The notes under the pieces: generated by a model | Told to the model about the DNA's origin: nothing | The model's input: the letters and a program-made list of their open reading frames with translations, nothing else | The model's database searches: none | Assembly: GCA_037718865.1 (NCBI GenBank) | Contig: JBBJMP010000014.1 | Location: forward strand, 62,001 to 126,000 | Origin: JADCRZ01 sp037718865 | GTDB lineage: Bacteria; Bacteroidota; Bacteroidia; Chitinophagales; Chitinophagaceae | Direction of reading: 5' to 3' | DNA length: 64,000 nucleotides | Position numbers and translations under genes: made by a program | Part shown: in pieces, positions 56,697-64,000 of the stretch | How positions within the stretch are numbered: the first letter of the stretch is position 1 | How the letters are laid out: each line of letters opens with the position of its first letter

Positions 56697-57710
56697 ATGA
56701 AAACATTAGTGTGTATTCAACCCGGGCAATTCGAATACAGCCAGGGCGAAAAACCGGCGCTGATAAAGGGGAATGCGATTGTAAAGATCAGGCGCATAGG
56801 TATCTGCGGCACAGACCTTCATGCATTTGAGGGAACACAGCCATTTTTTGAATACCCCCGGATCTTAGGCCATGAATTAGCTGGAGAACTAATAGCGTTC
56901 GATGATGCACCCGGGTTTCAACAGGGTGAAGCGGTTACATTTATTCCTTATTTCAACTGCGGCCGGTGCATGGCGTGCCGTTCGGGGAAGCCAAATTGCT
57001 GCAGCAGTTTAAAAGTGTGTGGTGTACATTGTCATGGAGGAATGGTTGAATACTTGTCCGTGCCTTCCTATGCCCTTGTACATGGTCAGGGCCTGAGCTT
57101 CGATGAACTGGCGCTGGTAGAACCTCTGGCTGTAGGGGCGCACGGTGTGTACCGTGCAGGGATAACCGAAGGGGAATTTGTATTGGTAATTGGAGCGGGA
57201 CCAATAGGGTTGGGAACAATGGAGTTTGCCCGTATTGCAGGAGGCAGGGTTATCGCGCTGGATATCAACGAAGATCGTTTGCAATTCTGCAAAGATAAGC
57301 TAGGCGTCAGGCATACCATACATGCACTTGCCCCGGATGTTACCGCCCAGTTAGCTGAAATTACAAATGGTGATATGCCTTCCGTAGTCATTGACGCTAC
57401 CGGCAATCTAAAAGCCATCAATAACGCATTTCAGTATATGTCACACGGAGCCAGGTATGTGCTGATAGGATTACAAAAAGGTGACATCAGTTTCAGTCAT
57501 CCTGAATTTCATAAAAGGGAGGCCACATTGATGAGCAGCCGCAATGCAACCAGAAAAGATTTTGAACATGTCATTGCGTCCATGAAAAAAGGTTTAGTGG
57601 TTCCTACCACCTATATTACTCACCGCGTTTTATTCGGGCAGGTAAAGGATGAATTTGCACAATGGCTAAACCCGGCTTATGGGGTGATCAAGGCAATGGT
57701 TGAAATATAG
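56697..57710 (+). CDS. Zinc-binding alcohol dehydrogenase, probable sugar (fucose/fuconate pathway) dehydrogenase
   Basis: A 337-residue MDR enzyme. Catalytic zinc ligands are C37 (GICGTDLHAFEG) and H59-E60 (GHELAGEL). The structural zinc cysteines are C88, C91, C94 and C101/C102 (NCGRCMACRSGKPNCC). The Rossmann motif is GAGPIGLG. Close relatives act on L-galactonate, threonine or sugar alcohols. It sits between the fucose symporter and an enolase-superfamily enzyme, which suggests a non-phosphorylated oxidative L-fucose route. Which step it catalyses cannot be told from sequence alone. Confidence 0.88.
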   Translation: MKTLVCIQPGQFEYSQGEKPALIKGNAIVKIRRIGICGTDLHAFEGTQPFFEYPRILGHELAGELIAFDDAPGFQQGEAVTFIPYFNCGRCMACRSGKPNCCSSLKVCGVHCHGGMVEYLSVPSYALVHGQGLSFDELALVEPLAVGAHGVYRAGITEGEFVLVIGAGPIGLGTMEFARIAGGRVIALDINEDRLQFCKDKLGVRHTIHALAPDVTAQLAEITNGDMPSVVIDATGNLKAINNAFQYMSHGARYVLIGLQKGDISFSHPEFHKREATLMSSRNATRKDFEHVIASMKKGLVVPTTYITHRVLFGQVKDEFAQWLNPAYGVIKAMVEI

Positions 57711-57815
57711 TAGTCAGATCCATCTACCGGTAAGTACAGGACAGTTACGTAATCAGAAGTATTTATTTTTAACATGCAATAAACCTGGAACGAATCATAA
57801 ACAATATACTTTACC

Positions 57816-59102
57816 ATGGAAACAAACCGCCGAAAATTTATTGGAACTGCCCTTGTTAGCGGTTTGAGTGCTGCATTACCGCTATCATCCCGGGCTAAAG
57901 CTGGAGCGGAAGATGTAACGAACCGGCGTTCAGAATCGTTAAACCCACATTATGCCAGGCTCGATAAAATCCTTGCGCAGCCGGTACTGAAAAAAATTTT
58001 ATTTACCACGCCGGTAATTATTCAGACTCTCGAATTACTCCGGTTTAATGACGATTTTTTATGCCGGGTGCGCTCAAAAGACGGTGCGGAAGGTTTGTCG
58101 GTAGGTAACAGCCAACAGCTAAAATCACTCTACCCGATCTTTGTACATCGCCTTCAACCATTTTTTATAGGTAAAGATGCCCGTAACCTCGACACACTGC
58201 TGGAGGAAGTGTATGTGTATGGAAGTAATTACAAACTGCAGAGTTTGGCACTCTGGGTGCCTTTGGCTACCATTGAATTTGCCATTCTGGATATGCTGGG
58301 TAAGATAGCGGGCAAACCAATGGGACAGCTGATTGGAGAAATTTATAATCCGCGGGTTGCCGTGTACTCGGCGAACAGCGATCGGAATATTTCCGTGGAA
58401 GAGACTATGGATCGCATTCACAAACAGGTAGAAGAGTCTCAGGCCAAAGCCATTAAACTAAAGGTAGGCGGCCGTATGAGCGCTCCGGAAACTCCACCCG
58501 GAAGAACGGAAAAATTGATTCCAACAGTACGCAAGACCTATGGAGATAAAATGGTTCTTTATGCCGATTCAAATGGTAGTTATTCGGTGGAAGAGGCTAT
58601 CAAAATAGGCAGGATCATGGAAGATAACCAGTATGCTTTTTATGAAGAACCTGTTCCATTCGATTGGTATGAGGAAACGAAGCAGGTGGCCGATGCCCTT
58701 ACTATCCCCATTGCCGGTGGCGAACAGGAAGCCAGTCTCCACGCCTTTCGCTGGCTCATTGCCAACAACGCCCTTGACATTGTGCAACCCGATATGTTCT
58801 ATTTCGGTGGGATGATCCGTTCTATAAAAGTGGCACGGATGGCAGAAGCATTGGGAAAGATTTGTACTCCGCATATTAGCGGCGAAGACCTGGGATACAT
58901 TTATATGATGCATTTTATTTCCGCCATTCCTAATGCCGGCCCTTTTCATGAGTTTAAGGGATTCGATAATGGTTTGCCTGCAACAAGTAGTACATCGTCT
59001 CTTAAGAGCGAAAACGGGATATTCAAAGTACCCACCGGACCGGGCTTAGGTGTTGAAATAGATATAGCTTACATCCAAAAGCACAAGGTTGTAAAGGGGT
59101 AA
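57816..59102 (+). CDS. Enolase-superfamily (mandelate racemase/muconate lactonising type) protein, candidate sugar-acid dehydratase
   Basis: A 428-residue protein with a Tat-like leader (NRRKFIGTALVSGLSAALPL). Active-site landmarks: KxK base K214/K216 (AIKLKVGG), metal ligands D251 (YADSNGS), E277 (FYEEPV) and E303 (GGEQEAS), and H353 in CTPHISGED. This fits the mandelate racemase subgroup. Next to a fucosidase, fucose symporter and dehydrogenase, L-fuconate or a related sugar-acid dehydratase is likely. Export by Tat is unusual for such a metabolic enzyme and argues for periplasmic action, or for a mis-assigned leader. Confidence 0.85.
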   Translation: METNRRKFIGTALVSGLSAALPLSSRAKAGAEDVTNRRSESLNPHYARLDKILAQPVLKKILFTTPVIIQTLELLRFNDDFLCRVRSKDGAEGLSVGNSQQLKSLYPIFVHRLQPFFIGKDARNLDTLLEEVYVYGSNYKLQSLALWVPLATIEFAILDMLGKIAGKPMGQLIGEIYNPRVAVYSANSDRNISVEETMDRIHKQVEESQAKAIKLKVGGRMSAPETPPGRTEKLIPTVRKTYGDKMVLYADSNGSYSVEEAIKIGRIMEDNQYAFYEEPVPFDWYEETKQVADALTIPIAGGEQEASLHAFRWLIANNALDIVQPDMFYFGGMIRSIKVARMAEALGKICTPHISGEDLGYIYMMHFISAIPNAGPFHEFKGFDNGLPATSSTSSLKSENGIFKVPTGPGLGVEIDIAYIQKHKVVKG

Positions 59103-59146
59103 TTCCGTGATCGGAAGCTGAAATAATAATACATATACATTGCCAT

Positions 59147-59938
59147 ATGACTGCAGCAGAACGTTCCTTCCTCTTTATTGCCCTGCCATTTTTGATAGTT
59201 ACATCAGTAAGTGCTGTGGCGCAACGCCAGATGGAGAACCTAGGCAGGGGTGTGGTTGCGATGAGGCAAAGCAGAGACTCTGTCTTCATCGGTTGGCGCA
59301 TCCTCGGAACTGATCCCGAAAACATCGCTTTTAACCTTTATAGGGTTGCTGGTAATGATAAATCTAAACCGGTGAAGCTCAACGGTAAGCCGATCACGCA
59401 GGGCACAAACTTTATCGATACTAAAGCTTACTTCACGCAAACCAATTCCTGGTACGTAAAAGCGGTCATTAGCGGAAAAGAAACGGAAAGCAGTAAAACA
59501 TTCAGCCTGGCTGCGGATGCTCCCGTTCGCCAATATCTTTCCATTCCACTGCAGACGCCAGCAGGGTATACACCGAATGATGCATCTGCGGTTGACCTTG
59601 ACGGTGATGGTGAATACGACATCGTATTGCACCAGTCAGGGAGAGGCCGCGACAATCCTTCGGTTGGGTTTACTGATCCTCCTGTTTTCCAGGCGTATAC
59701 CTTGAACGGAACTTTACTCTGGACCATTAACCTGGGAAAGAATATCCGGGAAGAGCGCATTATACGCAATATATAGTGATGGATCTCGATGGCGATGGCA
59801 AAGCCGAAGTGGCTATGAAAACGGGTGATGGAACGATTGATGGAAAGGGAAAACCGATAGGAGATTCCTCGAAGGACTGGCGTAATAAAGAAGGAAAAAT
59901 TTTGGAAGGCCCCGAGTATTTTACTGTCTTTAGCGGAC
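59147..59938 (+). pseudogene. PL11 rhamnogalacturonan lyase, N-terminal remnant with frameshift
   Basis: The ATG at 59147 opens a signal peptide (FIALPFLIVTSVSAVAQ) and then the PL11 N-terminus: MENLGRGVVAMRQSRDSVFI, GWRILGTDPENIAFNLYRV and SAVDLDGDGEYDIVLHQSGR. The frame stops at 59776. One missing G near 59753 accounts for this; the repaired reading is AHYTQYIVMDLDGDG and continues KAEVAMKTGDGTIDGKGKPI to EGPEYFTVFSG. At about 59935 PL11 homology ends, with some 400 residues of the propeller missing, and PL22 sequence begins in the same frame. Intact PL11 enzymes cleave the rhamnogalacturonan-I backbone. Confidence 0.87.
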
Positions 59939-61308
59939 ATTCACAGATCGGCACCCGCTTCCCTTCAGAGCGTAAAGTGGTGAAGGATCCGGTAACCGGC
60001 ACGATGCTTACTTTTCTTACAAGTACGCCTACGGATGACGCAAAGATCTATCAGACACATAACCAGTGGACATCCGATGGTCAATGGCTCATATTCCGGT
60101 CGGGCCGTGTACGTGGCGAGGCCATGGCTGTCAACGAGATGACCGGAGAGATGGTGCAGGTCACTGAAGGTGGCTACACAGGAATGCTTAACATAGCTAG
60201 AAAGTCTATGAAGCTTTACTTTATGCGTAGTATGGATACTGCAAGGCAACGGCCGGTTAGAGACACGTCGATGCAGCGGCGGAATGCAGACTCAATAAGG
60301 CAGCGGGATGTTTCGCTTCAGATCATTGAGGTAGACCTGGCCAAAGTGTTTGCAGATAGCAAGGCTGGTAAGATGAAGGCAGCGTCCGTTTATCAACGTG
60401 TTTGTGGTACTACACCACCGGAGCTTAGTGCAGGTGGAGATATGGCACTGGACGGAGATGAAGAATGGGCATACTTCCGTGTGGGCCGTACTGAGGCTGC
60501 CAAACACCTGGCACCTGGCACCAAAGTAGAAACAGCATTTGGTCCGCGCAATATGGGTGCGGGGCCGGCAGGTCTGGCCGGAATGAATGTTAACACAGGG
60601 CAGATAAAATATGTAGTGTCAGTCCCATTCCAGGTCGGGCATATCCAGACCAACCCATGGGTTCCCGGCGAGATCGTTTTTTGCTGGGAAACCGGAGGCA
60701 AGTCACCACAACGCACCTGGACGGTAATGGCCGATGGAACAGGCTTGCGCCCGTTGTATCCGGAGGCTGACTATGAATGGGTAACCCATGAGGCTGTTAT
60801 CTCCCGCGATGAAGTGGCTATTGCCATTATGGGACACCGCAAAATACCCGGGACGAACAGCGGCATCAATGCTCCGGGAACGCCTGTTAGCGGAGCTAAT
60901 CCCGGCCAGGAAACAGCCTGGGGGCCCTCAGGCACAAGAGAAAAACCTACGGGACTAGGTATAATCAATCTCAGAACCAGGGAAATGAAAATTGCCGGGC
61001 AAACGCCTGGTGGCAGCGGACTGTGGCACGTGCACGGATCATCTGACGGCAGGTGGGCTGTGGGAGACGATTTTTCCCGTGGCCTGTATCTCATCGACCG
61101 GCATACGAGTGAAATGATATTGCTTTCCACCGGTCATAGGGAGACCGCAGCAGACCATCCTCATCCGACTTTTAGTCCCGATGGTACAAAATTTCAGATC
61201 CAGTCTGCCATGCTTTCTGTCGATAACCGCTCGATGAACATATGCATCATACCGGTACCGGAGACATGGCTGAAACGTACTTACAATAAAAGCCTCACGA
61301 ACAAGTAA
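59776..61308 (+). CDS. Chimeric ORF: PL11 fragment joined in frame to PL22 oligogalacturonate lyase
   Basis: A 510-residue frame. Residues 1-54 are PL11 (MMDLDGDGKAEVAMKTGDGT...TVFSG). From about residue 55 it reads as PL22: SQIGTRFPSERKVVKDPVTG, THNQWTSDGQWLIFRSGRVR, FQVGHIQTNPWVPGEIVFCW and WVTHEAVISRDEVAIAIMGH, then GLWHVHGSSDGRWAVGDDFS. The His-containing metal and base motifs of the oligogalacturonate lyase propeller are kept; only its signal peptide and extreme N-terminus are lost. PL22 cleaves unsaturated digalacturonate. Without a signal it would stay cytoplasmic if made from an internal start, or be made only as a fusion if the upstream frameshift is a consensus error. Confidence 0.85.
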   Translation: MMDLDGDGKAEVAMKTGDGTIDGKGKPIGDSSKDWRNKEGKILEGPEYFTVFSGHSQIGTRFPSERKVVKDPVTGTMLTFLTSTPTDDAKIYQTHNQWTSDGQWLIFRSGRVRGEAMAVNEMTGEMVQVTEGGYTGMLNIARKSMKLYFMRSMDTARQRPVRDTSMQRRNADSIRQRDVSLQIIEVDLAKVFADSKAGKMKAASVYQRVCGTTPPELSAGGDMALDGDEEWAYFRVGRTEAAKHLAPGTKVETAFGPRNMGAGPAGLAGMNVNTGQIKYVVSVPFQVGHIQTNPWVPGEIVFCWETGGKSPQRTWTVMADGTGLRPLYPEADYEWVTHEAVISRDEVAIAIMGHRKIPGTNSGINAPGTPVSGANPGQETAWGPSGTREKPTGLGIINLRTREMKIAGQTPGGSGLWHVHGSSDGRWAVGDDFSRGLYLIDRHTSEMILLSTGHRETAADHPHPTFSPDGTKFQIQSAMLSVDNRSMNICIIPVPETWLKRTYNKSLTNK

Positions 61309-61317
61309 ATGCTGCCC

Positions 61318-61340
61318 GTGGTTGGTGTGTCACCAACCAC
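61318..61340. terminator. Perfect 10-bp hairpin between convergent genes, REP-like
   Basis: GTGGTTGGTG-TGT-CACCAACCAC is a perfect inverted repeat 9 bp after the PL22 stop and 50 bp before the end of the convergent CHRD gene. A second half-copy, GCCCGTGGCTGGTGTTTGACC, follows at 61361-61381. No T run is present. A REP-like repeat serving as a bidirectional transcript end is the likeliest reading. Confidence 0.55.
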
Positions 61341-61389
61341 CAGCCCGGAGAGTGCCCAGTGCCCGTGGCTGGTGTTTGACCGCCCTTGC

Positions 61390-61905
61390 CTAAAACTCTA
61401 TCTGTCCCCTGATTTCTCCTCCCGGGTGTTTGGGCGTATGAACATTGAAATAATAAAATCCTGCCAGTAAACTATCTTCTTTAAGACTACTTCCATCGAC
61501 CATCACAGAATCGGAAAAACTGCCGGACGTTGATTTGGAAAGCAATTTTGATAAATCGTGTTTTACACCGGCATTCACTCCTTTTGCAGCTGTACCGTGT
61601 ATATGTGCCATGGAAGGCTCTCCGGTTAAGCCGCTCCATTTAACGGTATAAGTCAGCATATGATTGTCTTTGTTGTAAGATACGTCCGCAGTTCCGTTCG
61701 CACTGCTGTTATTGGTCGGAACCTCCTGTGACGCACTTAAGGTTATCCCGGTTTTACCGACCACATTGTTACTGACCATATCGCTCCCGGTATTTTCCAT
61801 AGTATTACTGTCGCTGGTTCCGGCATTATCAGCGGTGCTCGATTCGTTATTACAGGCAGACAAGACCAGGAAAGTGATTGCTGTTGAAAGGAGGATCTTT
61901 TTCAT
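61390..61905 (-). CDS. CHRD domain lipoprotein
   Basis: A 171-residue lipoprotein from the ATG at 61905 (MKKILLSTAITFLVLSAC, mature CNNESS); a longer frame from 62022 adds 39 residues before the signal and is rejected. After a Ser/Thr/Asn-rich linker (about 20-50) comes a CHRD domain: GITLSASQEVPTNNSSANGT, YTVKWSGLTGEPSMAHIHGT and AGFYYFNVHTPKHPGGEIRG. CHRD domains occur in chordin and in many bacterial secreted proteins, with unknown role. It is convergent with the PL22 gene and stands alone. Confidence 0.9.
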   Translation of the reverse strand: MKKILLSTAITFLVLSACNNESSTADNAGTSDSNTMENTGSDMVSNNVVGKTGITLSASQEVPTNNSSANGTADVSYNKDNHMLTYTVKWSGLTGEPSMAHIHGTAAKGVNAGVKHDLSKLLSKSTSGSFSDSVMVDGSSLKEDSLLAGFYYFNVHTPKHPGGEIRGQIEF

Positions 61906-62093
61906 AATTGAAATTAATTTAAGAGTGTGAGATCTGAATAATGGATTAAGAGCATCTAAATATAGAAAAATTGATCCGGACCGCAAGTGGCTAAATAACG
62001 TAATCAGATTTGTTAGGTGCAATCATTTTTTTACCTTCCTGCATTAAACCCGGGTATATGTTCTATAAAAACCAGTGGTGGTAGAAACTTGTC

Positions 62094-63401
62094 ATGGTAC
62101 AACTTACTAAAACCAGCCGGCAAACGCGCATTCGATTTCGCATTCTTGCCTTCCTGTTTATAAATGTTGTCATTAACTATATGGACCGGAGTAATCTTTC
62201 TGTTGCAGCCACAGGGATTACGGATGATCTTCAATTGACCCCTGTTCAGTTAGGCCTTTTATTTTCAGCTTTCGGCTGGACGTATGCAGCACTTCAGATC
62301 CCGGGCGGTATTTTGGTTGATCGTATTGCCCCACGTCTGCTGTATTCGATCAGTTTAATTACCTGGTCATTAACTACAGGTTTATTGGGATTGGTCAAAG
62401 GTTTTACAGGACTGTTTGGCCTTCGCTTAGCCGTAGGCGTTTTTGAGGCCCCGGCTTACCCCATCAACAACCGGATTGTCACAAGCTGGTTTCCCGATCA
62501 GGAAAGGGCCTCCGCTATTGCAGTGTATACTTCAGGGCAGTTTTTGGGACTGGCTTTTGTAACACCGGCCCTAGCAGCTGTTCAATATTATGTAGGGTGG
62601 CGGGGTTTATTTATGATCACCGGCCTGGTAGGAATCTTATGGGGACTGCTTTGGTATCGCTTGTATCGTGATCCTGCAGATCATCTGCTTGCTAATAAAG
62701 CAGAACTGGACCATATAGAAAAAGGGGGAGGATTAATAAACAGGAAATCTGCAAATAAATCTTCACCCGGGCCAGCATTTGAATGGAAGAATTTAAGGAA
62801 GGTATTCATGTACCGGAAGCTTTGGGGCATTTATATCGGGCAATTTGCCGTTAATTCCACGCTTTGGTTCTTTCTAACCTGGTTTCCCACTTACCTCGTC
62901 AAATATAGGCAGTTGAATTTTCTTACATCGGGTTTTCTTGCTTCGGCGCCATTTTTAGCAGCTTTTGCAGGGTTAATCACATCGGGTTTCCTTTCTGACT
63001 ACCTGGTCAGAAAGGGAGTCTCCGTTAACATAGCACGGAAAGCACCTGTTATTTTTGGACTGCTGTTATCCGCTTCCATAGTTGGGGCCAATTATGTCAG
63101 CAGTCCTGCCCTGATCATTTTCTTTATGGCTCTTGCTTTTTTCGGGAATGGCTTTGCAACGATTACCTGGGTATTTGTATCAACGTTGGCTCCGAAACAG
63201 TTGATTGGATTAACCGGGGGCGTATTTAATTTTATCGGTAACCTGGCTTGGATAGTGGTGCCGATAGTCATTGGCTTTTTAGCCCGTGAAGGAAACTTTG
63301 AACCGGCACTTATTTTTATCGGAATAATAACAGTGATCGGCGCCTGCTCTTATATTTTTATTGTAGGGAAGATTGGGCGGATCAAGGAAGATGTGCGCTA
63401 A
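62094..63401 (+). CDS. MFS transporter, anion:cation symporter family (hexuronate/sugar-acid type)
   Basis: A 435-residue, 12-helix carrier. The start RFRILAFLFINVVINYMDRS and motif NLSVAATGITDDLQLTPVQL match the ACS family (ExuT, GudP, DgoT). Other landmarks are AALQIPGGILVDRIAPRLLY, EAPAYPINNRIVTSWFPDQE and WGLLWYRLYRDP. These carriers take up hexuronates, galactonate or glucarate. Its place after pectin lyase genes suggests uptake of galacturonate-derived acids; the fucose cluster upstream makes fuconate or another sugar acid an alternative. Confidence 0.92.
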   Translation: MVQLTKTSRQTRIRFRILAFLFINVVINYMDRSNLSVAATGITDDLQLTPVQLGLLFSAFGWTYAALQIPGGILVDRIAPRLLYSISLITWSLTTGLLGLVKGFTGLFGLRLAVGVFEAPAYPINNRIVTSWFPDQERASAIAVYTSGQFLGLAFVTPALAAVQYYVGWRGLFMITGLVGILWGLLWYRLYRDPADHLLANKAELDHIEKGGGLINRKSANKSSPGPAFEWKNLRKVFMYRKLWGIYIGQFAVNSTLWFFLTWFPTYLVKYRQLNFLTSGFLASAPFLAAFAGLITSGFLSDYLVRKGVSVNIARKAPVIFGLLLSASIVGANYVSSPALIIFFMALAFFGNGFATITWVFVSTLAPKQLIGLTGGVFNFIGNLAWIVVPIVIGFLAREGNFEPALIFIGIITVIGACSYIFIVGKIGRIKEDVR

Positions 63402-63403
63402 GT

Positions 63404-63463
63404 CCACCTGAATTTGTCACGCACTATGTCACGAATTCAGCTGGCTTAATTGTCACCTGTCAC
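63404..63463. promoter_or_regulatory. Inverted repeat and four TGTCAC hexamers
   Basis: CCACCTGAATT (63404-63414) pairs with AATTCAGCTGG (63434-63444) with one mismatch, directly after the MFS stop. Four TGTCAC hexamers occur at 63415, 63427, 63451 and 63458. The hairpin may end the MFS transcript and the repeats may bind a regulator of the following gene. No factor is assigned. Confidence 0.35.
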
Positions 63464-63563
63464 TTGTTTTTGGTTATTTTGTAATGCCTTTGCTAATCGG
63501 ATCGGTTCCTTTGAGTTCCCTGATTGTCAAGTGCAGGCAATATAACGCAAAAAGATAAAAGAT

Positions 63564-63971
63564 ATGACCACCAACTATTACAACACATTTATAGAAATCG
63601 CCGATGATTGTCCGGTAAAAGCTGCTGAAATACCGCCCGAAAAAGGAAACGACAAAACGGCGGCCAATATTCAGTTCGGGATGATTTACGATCATCCGTA
63701 TAAGTTTACTTCCGACGATGTGCTATTCCAGGTTTTTGCCGAAAAGAACAAAGTGTCGGGCAATGAATTAATCGCAGAAAGAAAAAATTTCTTTTCAAAA
63801 GGACAACCCTGTTTTCGTTCCTCACCGCTTACAAAGCGTTATGGTTGGGGTGTACATAGCGATGCTGAAGGAAAGGTCGCCATCTATGCGGTCGAATCTG
63901 ATGAATACAAAAACTTTCAAAATGACGAAAGTCTGAAACGTGTGAAGGCTATGCGTTCAAAACGTGTTTGA
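63564..63971 (+). CDS. DUF6157 family protein
   Basis: A 135-residue cytosolic protein matching the DUF6157 family: NYYNTFIEIADDCPVKAAEI, then QFGMIYDHPYKFTSDDVLFQ, RKNFFSKGQPCFRSSPLTKR and YGWGVHSDAEGKVAIYAVES. Function is unknown. The gene is a single unit after a 162-bp gap. An ATG at 63996 close to the window edge may start the next gene. Confidence 0.88.
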   Translation: MTTNYYNTFIEIADDCPVKAAEIPPEKGNDKTAANIQFGMIYDHPYKFTSDDVLFQVFAEKNKVSGNELIAERKNFFSKGQPCFRSSPLTKRYGWGVHSDAEGKVAIYAVESDEYKNFQNDESLKRVKAMRSKRV

Positions 63972-64000
63972 CAAATTAAAAATAAGAACTTTACCATGGA

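Noticed and set aside
1..64000. tRNA, rRNA or CRISPR array
   Set aside because: No cloverleaf, rRNA core sequence or repeat-spacer array was recognised by eye on either strand.

Overview
This 64 kb window comes from a saccharolytic member of the Bacteroidota, most likely family Chitinophagaceae (Niastella/Chitinophaga type). That placement rests on repeated SusC/SusD outer-membrane pairs, many lipoproteins with a Cys lipobox, a CarboxypepD_reg-like N-terminus on the TonB receptors, glycoside hydrolases and polysaccharide lyases, and A-rich leaders without Shine-Dalgarno motifs. The taxon is inferred from gene style, not from a marker gene.

Layout. (1) 1-8989, minus strand: a polysaccharide utilisation locus (PUL) of SusC, SusD, a DUF3823 lipoprotein and GH31 (runs off the left edge), with GH3 upstream. 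(2) 9393-14180: an unusual transport locus with an XRE-cupin regulator, an SsuABC/TauABC-like ABC importer, a 186-residue protein of unknown family, a frameshifted SUMF1/FGE-like gene and a stand-alone NifU C-terminal domain. (3) 14534-26868, plus strand: an oxidative PUL of SusC, SusD, YncE-like propeller, Zn alcohol dehydrogenase, aldehyde dehydrogenase, MFS transporter and a Tat-type putative glycosidase. (4) 26898-30077: an Oar-like TonB receptor. (5) 30502-33010: a ruined SusC/SusD pair, joined by deletion and then split by an IS4-family element with a visible 5-bp target duplication. (6) 33245-40527: a third SusC (frameshifted)/SusD pair and a YncE-phosphoesterase fusion protein. (7) 40694-48129: mixed genes, including a deleted DUF417 gene, HypE, a nickel-type transporter, a phytase-like lipoprotein, a TonB-receptor/serine-hydrolase scar, DUF1003 and a VCBS-repeat protein. 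(8) 48126-52548, minus: two amidohydrolase-family genes. (9) 52841-59102: an L-fucose cluster (GH95, FucP, dehydrogenase, enolase-superfamily enzyme). (10) 59147-63401: a broken PL11 joined in frame to PL22, a CHRD lipoprotein and a hexuronate-type MFS carrier. (11) 63564-63971: DUF6157.

How it fits together. SusCD pairs import oligosaccharides, periplasmic GH31, GH3, GH95, PL11 and PL22 enzymes cut them, MFS carriers take in sugars or acids, and dehydrogenases or dehydratases process them. The region also shows decay: three deletion scars that join unrelated gene halves, one internal deletion, one IS insertion, and five single-base frameshifts, some at homopolymers. The frameshifts could be consensus errors; the joins are less easily explained that way. 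No rRNA, tRNA or CRISPR array was recognised.
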